This document shows, one piece after another, positions 7,723 through 15,230 of a stretch of 42,524 nt of DNA. Location: positions 1-42,524 of the forward strand of contig JAOZKN010000007.1 of the NCBI GenBank assembly GCA_029935315.1, read 5' to 3'. The notes beneath the pieces are model-generated. The model was not told the DNA's origin, did not search any database, and saw only the letters and a program-made list of their open reading frames with translations. Every line of letters starts with the position of its first letter. Positions within the stretch are counted from its first letter, which is position 1. Both the position numbers and the translations under genes were made by a program. This DNA is from Desulfocapsa sp. Lineage in GTDB: Bacteria; Desulfobacterota; Desulfobulbia; Desulfobulbales; Desulfocapsaceae.

Positions 7723-8664
7723 ATGAAGACACGCAGCTCTATTCTTCTTACTTCTCTGATAGTTCTTTTTCTTGCGCTGACTGCCCAGGCAAGACCGGTA
7801 CGGGTTATAATGCTGGATTTTTCCGATGAGACCGGTGGGCGTGCAGATTCTGCTCTTACAGGAGCCCTGAACGCAACAGCATTTACCGCTAAAGGGCCCT
7901 ATTTTCTGCAACAATCCTTACTTACCTCCCCTGAATTCACCCTTATTGATCGTCGGGATTTTGTGCGCCAGATTGAAGCCTTGCAACCACGTGATGGTTC
8001 AGATCCGGTGGCAGATACATTTTTTGCCACCAGAGAACGGCGTACACCCCTCAGTCCCACTTTTTTTAATGCTGCACGATCCTTAAAAGGTGATGCACTG
8101 ATTCGTGGCAGTCTGCTGGCCCTTTCCACCAGTAAGCAGAAGATCAATCAGGGAGGGCATCAGGCAGAGTTTACCACACTGAACTTGCGGGTTATGCTTC
8201 AGGCACTGGATACGGTGGATGGAGGTGTTATCGCTCTGGAAGAGGGAAAGGCGTCACGTAAATTCAGGCAAACCTCTAACGTGCAGACTGAGATAGGGGA
8301 AGATGATCTCCTGGATTTGTATCAGCAGGCCATTGCTGCTGCTGTACCTGGTATCGAGAAACAACTGACAGGTCGGTTAAACAGTGGCGGAAGCGTAAAA
8401 ATATGGATTTCCACCAGTGCAGATCCGGCCATGATAGAGCTTGATGGGATACTGTTGGGTTCAAGCCCGGTTGAGGGGGTGGAGGTTTTACAAGGCGACC
8501 ACACCCTTACCGTTACCCGTCCCGGTTATGAAACCATCACCAAAAAACTGATGCTGGACAGCAGCATGAAGATCACCGTACCCATGATTTCCAATCAGTT
8601 AACCGCTGAGGAGCGCAAAGAAGCGCTCTCTAATATGAATCTTCGTCTGTGGAAGATTAACTAG
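7723..8664 (+). CDS. Exported CsgG/LpoB-like protein with C-terminal PEGA domain
   Basis: The product (313 residues) begins with a Sec signal peptide (MKTRSSILLTSLIVLFLALTAQA). Residues 25-205 resemble the curli-type CsgG/LpoB fold (VRVIMLDFSDETGG, FTLIDRRDFVRQIEALQP, KGDALIRGSLLALS), and residues about 225-295 form a PEGA domain (IELDGILLGSSPVEGVEVLQGDHTLTVTRPGYE), a surface-associated beta domain. CAGGAG lies upstream of ATG 7723. It is divergent from lpoB across a 181-base region, consistent with a shared envelope function. Its TAG stop is the left end of a palindromic element, so the last residues may have been shaped by that insertion. The exact role is unknown. Confidence 0.8.
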   Translation: MKTRSSILLTSLIVLFLALTAQARPVRVIMLDFSDETGGRADSALTGALNATAFTAKGPYFLQQSLLTSPEFTLIDRRDFVRQIEALQPRDGSDPVADTFFATRERRTPLSPTFFNAARSLKGDALIRGSLLALSTSKQKINQGGHQAEFTTLNLRVMLQALDTVDGGVIALEEGKASRKFRQTSNVQTEIGEDDLLDLYQQAIAAAVPGIEKQLTGRLNSGGSVKIWISTSADPAMIELDGILLGSSPVEGVEVLQGDHTLTVTRPGYETITKKLMLDSSMKITVPMISNQLTAEERKEALSNMNLRLWKIN

Positions 8665-8805
8665 TGCCCGTCCATAAATGGCCTTTTTCTCTAACTCTTC
8701 GTTGCTGTAGAAATTTTATCCTCGGAATATCAATTATATGCCTGTGGTAAAATTTTCCTCGCGCCTCGATTTAGAGCAAAAATACTCATTAATGGACAGA
8801 CACTA
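8662..8805. repeat. MITE-like palindromic element between convergent genes
   Basis: The left end reads TAGTGCCCGTCCATAAATG and the right end CATTAATGGACAGACACTA, which are inverted copies with a few mismatches; the inner parts (TTTTTCTCTAA and TTAGAGCAAAAA; GAAATTTTA and TAAAATTTTC) continue the symmetry. The 144-bp element fills the space between the PEGA-protein gene and the radical SAM fusion gene and could act as a two-way terminator. It encodes nothing and may be a miniature inverted-repeat transposable element. Confidence 0.75.
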
Positions 8806-8813
8806 ACTAACGA

Positions 8814-11800
8814 TCAGATCGTAACAAATTGCAACTCGGCTTGTAGGTCTTTCACCCTTGTCTCCCACAGAGGGCATTGCTTGCGAATGCATTCTTTGTT
8901 TTTCAGATATTGATCGCATTCCAGTATCTCGTTTGCAGTCAATGATACTGACAGTGTCTCTTCTGAAAGTTTTGCAGTTTCAGTCAGTGCCAGCCAGGTT
9001 TCCCGCTGACAGCAGCGGCCACCTCGGTATTTTGAAATGCTGGACAGAATCTTTGCACTGAAGGCCTGTGCTGCCTGGCGCGGTGATGGTGTGAGAGGGG
9101 TTGCGGCAAGGATTGTGGAAACTGCAATTCCCGTACCAATAGCGGCTCCGCAAGCACCCCAGAAACCACAGACACCTCCTGGAATCTGGGCTCCCCTGTC
9201 TATGCCGGCGATGATGGTTTCTTCTGTTATTTTTCCACCGGAATTACGATACGCAGCCAGAATAATACCGGGAATCATGGCATGGTGTTCAGGGCCATGC
9301 ATGGGAATTGCCGGATGGCTGCGAATAAGTTTTAAGAGTGTTATAAGATCCGTTTCCCGGATCCAGCTGGTGATGGCTTTGATTACTTCAAGCCCGTTTT
9401 CACGGTGACAGTCATCGCAGACGAAATGGTCCGCTTCGCAACAGGCATTTGCCGGGAATTCCCGCCCGCAATAACTGCAGGAGAGTTCCTGGATAGTCGT
9501 GAAATAGCGTAATTTGGCTCCACAGACCATACAGCCTTCCGTTTTCTTCTCCTGTATCTCGCAACAGATGTTTTCCGGTTCACAGCAATTTGTTTCCGTG
9601 CCACTGATTGATGTCTGTGGGGAACAGCAGGAGTTTTCCATTGCAATATTCGTGACCGCTCCTGCCTTATCCAGGAGAAAGACACTCTCATCAAGCAGAG
9701 AAGCTTCCTGGGCCGTAATCGTGCAGACCCTTCCCTTTACCAGCAGTGTACCGGATTCGGTGTAAATAGCGCCATGGGGGCCCCGATAGATGGCCTGTAC
9801 CTGTTCGCCCAGCATGATCACAGGTTTAATTGCCTCGTAGGTGAGGGAGAAAAAGTCCATACCTTCCACCTGGCGGTAGGGAAAGCGTTTTATAAAGCGG
9901 ATGGAGGTAAATTCAGCTGCTTCCATCATGGCCACCAACTCTTCCTGCTGCATGGCACCACCCAGGCATTCGCCACGATAGCGGACATTATTACGGATGG
10001 TGGCGGGGATAGCTGTGTCGGTGATAATGTCTGAGACCACCAGCCTGCCACCCGGTTTCAGGATGCGATAAATCTCCTGGTAGGTCATACGTTTGTCGGG
10101 GCTGAGATTGATAACACAGTTGGAAATAACCACGTCAGCCTGTTCATCTTCCAGGGGGATCTGTTCGAGAAAACCTTTTTTAAATTCAACGTTCTGATAG
10201 CCAAGACGATCGGCAACTTCTGCCTTGGCGTCATTGGCAAGCTGCAGCATTTCATCCGTCATATCAATGCCAACTACGCGGCCACTTCTACCAACAGAAT
10301 CTGAGGCCATAAAACATTCGATGCCGCCGCCAGAGCCTAAGTCAACCAGGGTTTCACCTTTTCGGGGCGCCCCATCTGTCACCGGACTGCCACAGCCATA
10401 GGAGTGCTCTTTGGCAGAATCCGGTACAAAATCTGCCGCATTCTGGGCAGGAGCCAGAGGGTTTAAAATATCCGTGTTGGCAGTGAGTGCTGCCTGGCCG
10501 TAGAACTCCCGGACAGAGCTGTGCCCCGTATCTGAGGCCAGTGATATAAGACAGTTGCAGTGGGTTAAACACAGCCCTCTCCCCTCTGCATCTTCTTCAG
10601 GACAGTCGTGGCGAACATCACCCATACGCAGACGAATCCCGTTTTTGTTCCCGGTTGCATAGAGACTGGCCTGATCCTCGATGAGCTGGATGGCAATACG
10701 GTTGTAGAGTTCAACATAGGGGTCATGGCCAACCCATTTTCCGGCCGACATAAAGCTGTGATCAATATCTCCCCCCCCTATGAAAAATTTGAGGGGATTT
10801 GCACTGTACCCGGATGAATCCAGAAGACTGCTCTGCCGGATACTGTGCAACACGCCACTATTTTGCCAGACCTCGGCCAGACCTGAATCAAGATCGCCGC
10901 AGGCACACTGCTCCATTCCCACAAGGGCCGGGGACGGGTAAACAATGCCATCGGGGCCAATGGCCACTGACTCCCACGCAGTGTTGGAAAGATCATAGCG
11001 GGTACCAGGTGTTGAGAACACCTGACTGCGCATGGTTTCGATATTATCGATTTGCAGATTCAATGCATCTGCCAGCAGCCACGCCTCTCGTAATCTGGGG
11101 AAAATCTGCTCCGGAGTGATAAATTGATCGCTGTTTCCTTTGCCCCGGATAAAGTGATAGAGCAGATGAATGCTTGATGCTCCAAGTTCTGAAGCTAGCT
11201 CCACAAGCTTTGGCAGATCATCGATGTTTTCAGTGCTCAGGGCAACGGAGAGAGTAAAGGGAATGTTCGCCTTGTGCAGAGCTTGCAGGTTTTTGAGGAG
11301 TGTCTGGTAACTCCCCGTTCCCCGCAGCCTGTCATGGCTCTCTTCCAGGCCATCCAGACTTATCTGCAGGTGAAGTCTGTCCATGCTGGCCAGCTCATCC
11401 AGATACTGATCAAGGAGCATCCCATTGCTGAGGACTGCAGCATGACAATCCGGGGTGTCTGCAAGGAGTTGCTGGAGAAAGGGGATAAAGTCGGGATAGA
11501 TAAAGGGCTCACCACCCGTAAATGAAAATAAACGGCAGCCCAGCTGCAGAGCCTGCTCAACAGTTTTCTGCAGAAGTCCGGGGTCCATGCGACGACTTTT
11601 GGCGGGGGACGCAGAGAAGAGGCAGTGGCGACAGCTCAGGTTGCAGGCGTCGGTGAGATGGAACCAGCACTCTTTGAGTTTTCCCAGTTTGAGGACCGAT
11701 TGCCGTCCTTTATACGGTGTCGGGGATTCTATTGTAACCGCACTTTCCAGGAGATTACGCTGATACCTGTCCTTGTCGTTGCATATGTCCGTGTTGAGGA

Positions 11801-11921
11801 TAGCGTCTGCCTTTTTGGAAACAACTATCCAGTCAGGAATTTCGGGTTGAACAAGAAGAACCGAATTGTTCAGGCCAATACGCTGCCATCCTTTTTTCTC
11901 TGCAAAACACTTCTCTGTCAT
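8814..11921 (-). CDS. Radical SAM / ArsM-like As(III) methyltransferase / DUF5714 fusion protein
   Basis: This 1035-residue protein joins at least three enzymes or binding domains. Residues about 85-300 are a radical SAM core (CNLSCRHC at 93-100, FSFTGGEP), followed by a cysteine-bearing SPASM-like region (CAC at 339-341; Cys 440, 451, 455, 457). Residues about 480-715 match SAM-dependent arsenite methyltransferases: YGCG, DLGSGGGIECF, SNCVINLSPDK and GECLGGA place cysteines at 510, 536, 602 and 652, equivalent to the four key cysteines of ArsM. A linker with three CC pairs (765-787) and zinc-ribbon-like CxxC motifs (797-838) leads to a DUF5714 domain (HGPEHHAMIPG; GGVCGFWGACGAAIGTGI). ATG 11921, 13 bases after the upstream stop, is preferred over 11993, which would overlap that gene. 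Arsenic or other metalloid methylation is an inference from the conserved cysteines. Confidence 0.85.
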   Translation of the reverse strand: MTEKCFAEKKGWQRIGLNNSVLLVQPEIPDWIVVSKKADAILNTDICNDKDRYQRNLLESAVTIESPTPYKGRQSVLKLGKLKECWFHLTDACNLSCRHCLFSASPAKSRRMDPGLLQKTVEQALQLGCRLFSFTGGEPFIYPDFIPFLQQLLADTPDCHAAVLSNGMLLDQYLDELASMDRLHLQISLDGLEESHDRLRGTGSYQTLLKNLQALHKANIPFTLSVALSTENIDDLPKLVELASELGASSIHLLYHFIRGKGNSDQFITPEQIFPRLREAWLLADALNLQIDNIETMRSQVFSTPGTRYDLSNTAWESVAIGPDGIVYPSPALVGMEQCACGDLDSGLAEVWQNSGVLHSIRQSSLLDSSGYSANPLKFFIGGGDIDHSFMSAGKWVGHDPYVELYNRIAIQLIEDQASLYATGNKNGIRLRMGDVRHDCPEEDAEGRGLCLTHCNCLISLASDTGHSSVREFYGQAALTANTDILNPLAPAQNAADFVPDSAKEHSYGCGSPVTDGAPRKGETLVDLGSGGGIECFMASDSVGRSGRVVGIDMTDEMLQLANDAKAEVADRLGYQNVEFKKGFLEQIPLEDEQADVVISNCVINLSPDKRMTYQEIYRILKPGGRLVVSDIITDTAIPATIRNNVRYRGECLGGAMQQEELVAMMEAAEFTSIRFIKRFPYRQVEGMDFFSLTYEAIKPVIMLGEQVQAIYRGPHGAIYTESGTLLVKGRVCTITAQEASLLDESVFLLDKAGAVTNIAMENSCCSPQTSISGTETNCCEPENICCEIQEKKTEGCMVCGAKLRYFTTIQELSCSYCGREFPANACCEADHFVCDDCHRENGLEVIKAITSWIRETDLITLLKLIRSHPAIPMHGPEHHAMIPGIILAAYRNSGGKITEETIIAGIDRGAQIPGGVCGFWGACGAAIGTGIAVSTILAATPLTPSPRQAAQAFSAKILSSISKYRGGRCCQRETWLALTETAKLSEETLSVSLTANEILECDQYLKNKECIRKQCPLWETRVKDLQAELQFVTI

Positions 11922-11934
11922 AGCCTGTTCTCTA

Positions 11935-12510
11935 CTACTTTTGTTCAATAACGGGGGGTGTCTGTAAACGTTCTTCATAGACGGAAAGAACAAGAAAAGT
12001 GGCCAGGGGCTGGGTGAAAAGAACGGCTACAGCAATGGAACTGCCCAATGAAATAATGACCAGGTAGAGTACCATCAGAATAAGCTGATTACTTATGGGA
12101 GCCTTGGTCGCCATACTCCAGGATTCTTTCAGCGCATCCATAAGGCCCATATTTCTGTCTGACATCAGGGGCATCATATATATTGTGGCAAAAACGAGGA
12201 ATGCGACAACCAGAAAGCCGGGTAAAATCAGCAATGCAAAACCGAGAAATGTGGCAATCATGGCCAGCAGTCCAAAAATAAAGAGGGGGAGAAAAAGCCG
12301 CATCTCTGTGAAAAGGTCGCCTATTTTCGGTTCACGGCCCTCACGAAGTGCCAGGAGCAGGGACTGCATATATCCCGCAGTGGTGACAGGTGCCAGAATT
12401 CCAAAGCTGAATATAATGACAATCATCTGTACCAGGGTCAGTAAAATAACCGGGACAATAAATTGCAGTGTTGCGTTCCATGCGGTTCCAAGATGTTCTT
12501 TAAAATCCAT
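11935..12510 (-). CDS. Polytopic membrane protein, DUF975/YciC-like
   Basis: The 191-residue product has about five hydrophobic segments (around 18-46, 69-108, 136-175), starts MDFKEHLGTAWNAT and resembles small integral membrane proteins of the DUF975 or glycerophosphodiesterase-membrane-domain type, recognised by segments such as MPLMSDRNMGLMDALKESW. AAAGGAA precedes the ATG. It lies 13 bases upstream of the radical SAM fusion gene and is probably co-transcribed, so a transport or membrane role for the fusion product or its substrate is possible but unproven. Confidence 0.65.
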   Translation of the reverse strand: MDFKEHLGTAWNATLQFIVPVILLTLVQMIVIIFSFGILAPVTTAGYMQSLLLALREGREPKIGDLFTEMRLFLPLFIFGLLAMIATFLGFALLILPGFLVVAFLVFATIYMMPLMSDRNMGLMDALKESWSMATKAPISNQLILMVLYLVIISLGSSIAVAVLFTQPLATFLVLSVYEERLQTPPVIEQK

Positions 12511-12575
12511 AATGTGTGTTCCTTTAGTTGTTTTTATGTAATTAGGTTAGTACAGCTGATTAAAAGTATGCAAGA

Positions 12576-12754
12576 GGCATCGCTGGCTGTCCTTTTGCGC
12601 GTCATTTGAAGGATTCGTAGTGTTTTCTCACTATTATTTTCACCCTGTTATGATCAGTCTTTGCGAGAAGCTCGCATGATCATAACAGGGTGAGAATAAT
12701 AGTTGAAAATCAAGAAACCTGCAGTCACAGCGAAAAAGGACAGCCAGTGAGGCC
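12576..12754. repeat. 179-bp cruciform-forming inverted repeat
   Basis: The outer arms read GGCATCGCTGGCTGTCC and, inverted, GGCCTCACTGGCTGTCC. The inner arms at 12631-12656 and 12677-12702 are 26 bases long with one mismatch (CTATTATTTTCACCCTGT on the left). The centre is itself a perfect hairpin, TGCGAG-AAG-CTCGCA. It occupies the 281-base gap between two minus-strand transcription units and contains no gene. Confidence 0.85.
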
Positions 12755-12791
12755 GTTTTATTGAGTGCGCAATGTTTTATTTTTTCCCCTG

Positions 12792-12953
12792 TTAACCCAG
12801 ATAGTTATGATTAAATCGAACTCCTGCGTACACACCAACTATACTGCCAATAACACTGATACTGTAGGCAGTCATAAGGCCAATGTGAGCGCCCAGCCAC
12901 CAGCCAATCCAGCCGAAGATCGTTATGCTAATCAAAAGAATAATTTTTTTCAT
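12792..12953 (-). CDS. 53-residue small membrane protein downstream of radA
   Basis: A short frame begins MKKIILLISITIFGWIGWWLG, continues with AHIGLMTAYSISVIGSIVGVYAGVRF and ends with TAA. It has two hydrophobic helices with glycine-zipper-like spacing (GxxxGxxxG in the second). It starts six bases after the radA stop, so translation coupled to radA is likely; no strong ribosome binding site is visible. Small glycine-rich membrane proteins of this kind are common in proteobacteria and mostly uncharacterised. I assign no function. Confidence 0.7.
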   Translation of the reverse strand: MKKIILLISITIFGWIGWWLGAHIGLMTAYSISVIGSIVGVYAGVRFNHNYLG

Positions 12954-12959
12954 ATATTT

Positions 12960-14321
12960 TTAATAGAGTACATCCAGTGCCTGTACCAGACTTTCAACAG
13001 CCACAATTTCAAGACCTTCCACGGGCTGTTGCGGGGCATTAGCCCTGGGGATGACTGCTCGTTTAAAACCATGTTTAGCCGCTTCCTTTAATCTCGCCTC
13101 ACCGTTGGCCACCGGTCTGATTTCACCGTTGAGGCCGATTTCACCAAAATAGAGTGAATCCTGGGGGATTACCCTGTCCTGCAAAGAAGAGACGATACCC
13201 ATCATTGCAGCAAGATCAGAGCTGGTTTCATCAATGCGAATTCCCCCCACTGCATTGACATACACCTCATCGCTGGCAGTTGCAAGGCCACCATGTTTGG
13301 CAAGTACCGCCAGCAGCATGGCGATCCTGTTCTGGTCAAGGCCAACAGCCAGACGTCTGGGGTTTCCTGACTGACTTTCTGTGACCAGTGCCTGAATTTC
13401 AACAAGCAGGGGCCTTGTGCCTTCCCAGATCACTGTTACGGCACTTCCTGATGCTGGAGTGCCGGAACGGGAAAGAAACATGGCAGAAGGGTTTTTTACC
13501 TCTTTAAGACCACGGTCTGTCATGGCGAAAAAACCGAGCTCTCCCACGCTGCCAAAACGGTTTTTATCAGCACGTAAAATTCGATACCTGGAATCATCGG
13601 TGGAGGAGAGTACAACCTGAGCATCCACTATATGGCTGAGGGTCATGGGGCCGGCCAGGGATTGATCTTTTGTTACATGGCCAACCATAAAGATTGAGGT
13701 GTTGGTTGCTTTGGCGTAATGGGTTAAGGTGGCGGCGGATTCCCGCACCTGGGAAATGGATCCGGGAGCCGAATCCGATGCTCTGGTATGTACAACCTGA
13801 ATGGAATCGATGACCACAATCTGTGGCTTTTCCTGATCCATTACCTTACAGATTTCCTCCACTGAGGTTTCGGCAAGCATTTTGATATTGCCACCCGGTA
13901 GTCCAAGCCTGTCTGCACGTTCAGCAATCTGCTGGGGAGACTCTTCACCCGAGACGTAGAGTACGGGTACTCCGTTTGCAGCACTGTTGGCAAGGGCCTG
14001 CAAAAGCAGGGTTGATTTTCCCGCTCCCGGGGCACCGCCAATAAGCACCACAGAGCCACAGACTATTCCCTGCCCCAGCACCCGGTTAAATTCTACAATT
14101 CCTGTGGAGAGTCTTTTCGAGTGGCTGCGATCCACTTCAGAGAGGAGTTGCACGGCGGATTGTTTGCCCGAATATCCGGCACCGCGTCTGGCCGAGCTTT
14201 TTCCCAGGCGAATCTCTTTTACAGTATTCCACTCGTGACAGGCACTGCATTGTCCCAGCCATTTTGAAAAATCAGCACCACATTCTGTGCAGACAAATGC
14301 TGTTTCCTGTTTTTTTGCCAT
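12960..14321 (-). CDS. radA: DNA repair protein RadA
   Basis: RadA (Sms) is a RecA-like helicase that promotes branch migration in recombination. The 453-residue product has the N-terminal zinc finger (CTECGADFSKWLGQCSAC), Walker A (GGAPGAGKSTLL), the RadA-specific KNRFGS motif and the C-terminal Lon-protease-like domain (GEIGLNGEIRPVANGEARLKEAAKHGFKRAVIP). ATG 14321 fits the family start (MAKKQETAFVCTECG); an upstream TTG at 14339 is less likely. It is divergent from the EI24-like gene, 73 bases away, and is followed by the 53-residue membrane protein. Confidence 0.96.
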   Translation of the reverse strand: MAKKQETAFVCTECGADFSKWLGQCSACHEWNTVKEIRLGKSSARRGAGYSGKQSAVQLLSEVDRSHSKRLSTGIVEFNRVLGQGIVCGSVVLIGGAPGAGKSTLLLQALANSAANGVPVLYVSGEESPQQIAERADRLGLPGGNIKMLAETSVEEICKVMDQEKPQIVVIDSIQVVHTRASDSAPGSISQVRESAATLTHYAKATNTSIFMVGHVTKDQSLAGPMTLSHIVDAQVVLSSTDDSRYRILRADKNRFGSVGELGFFAMTDRGLKEVKNPSAMFLSRSGTPASGSAVTVIWEGTRPLLVEIQALVTESQSGNPRRLAVGLDQNRIAMLLAVLAKHGGLATASDEVYVNAVGGIRIDETSSDLAAMMGIVSSLQDRVIPQDSLYFGEIGLNGEIRPVANGEARLKEAAKHGFKRAVIPRANAPQQPVEGLEIVAVESLVQALDVLY

Positions 14322-14394
14322 GATATTTTGTTTGAGCAATGTATTGTTTAGTGAACTCTTTACTCATCTCCGATTACGTCCTATTATAGAACCC

Positions 14395-15171
14395 ATGAAA
14401 AATAATACAAAACAAATATCAGCACCGGCTTCCTGGATTCCACTCTCCTACTCCATTGCTTTTCTCCTTCGTTCCAAACGTTTACTGGGATGGAGTCTGA
14501 TTCTGGTGCTGGTGACCTTTACTTTTACCTGGGCAGGCTATGCCATAACCGTTGATTTTGTAGATGGACTAACCGGCAGTTTTTTTCTCAGCCAGCCGGA
14601 AGCCACAGGTATCTGGGGATGGACAAAGTATCTGGGCTGGGAGCTGGTTCACTGGCTTTTTCTCATTATCAGCCGGATTGTTGCTTTTTACCTGGCATTT
14701 CTTGTGGCGTACAGTCTCTCTGCTCCCGGATATGTTTTTTTGAGTACTGCTGCTGAAAAGAAACATGAGGGTAAGGAATTTGAAGCGGACGCTGCCTTAA
14801 ATGTCACGGGCCTGCTCATTGACTTGTGGGAAGGGGTAAAGATTGGGATGTTTGGGATTCTGGTGACAATTGCAGCACTTATGGCTAATTTTATCCCGGG
14901 TGTGGGGCAGATTGTTGTCTTTCTCCTGTACACTTTCTATTCAGCGCTGATGTTTGTGGATTATCCCTCATCTCGCAGGCGCTGGAGTCTGAAACGAAAA
15001 ATAAGCTGGTTACGCTGTCACAGTACACAATCTCTGCGGCTGGGGGTTTTGCCGGCAATTATCAGTATGGTTCCGGTACTGAATATTTTCTTTATTGCTA
15101 TGATTTTTCCTTTGATGACAGTGCACTGTACTCTGAACTTTGTGGCCATTGAAAAACATGAAGCGGAGTAG
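14395..15171 (+). CDS. EI24/CysZ-like polytopic membrane protein
   Basis: The product of 258 residues from ATG 14395 has about five or six membrane segments and the EI24-domain pattern: an initial helix after SYSIAFLLRSKRLLGW, a later PGYVFLSTAAEKKHEG segment, and a C-terminal PVLNIFFIAMIFPLMTVHCTLNF helix. CysZ relatives carry sulfate in enterobacteria, but the EI24 domain is widespread and the substrate here is unknown. The open frame extends to 14287, overlapping radA, but that N-terminus is not family-like. TATTATAG upstream of the ATG may be a -10 box. It has no obvious operon partner. Confidence 0.75.
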   Translation: MKNNTKQISAPASWIPLSYSIAFLLRSKRLLGWSLILVLVTFTFTWAGYAITVDFVDGLTGSFFLSQPEATGIWGWTKYLGWELVHWLFLIISRIVAFYLAFLVAYSLSAPGYVFLSTAAEKKHEGKEFEADAALNVTGLLIDLWEGVKIGMFGILVTIAALMANFIPGVGQIVVFLLYTFYSALMFVDYPSSRRRWSLKRKISWLRCHSTQSLRLGVLPAIISMVPVLNIFFIAMIFPLMTVHCTLNFVAIEKHEAE

Positions 15172-15230
15172 GAACGCAGATCCGCCATCGATTAGGTCGA
15201 AAGGGGAAAAAGGGAGTGTTATTGAACTAA

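Noticed and set aside
12765-13091. A plus-strand frame of 108 codons at the end of radA
   Set aside because: It is antisense to radA and the 53-residue gene and has no features of its own.
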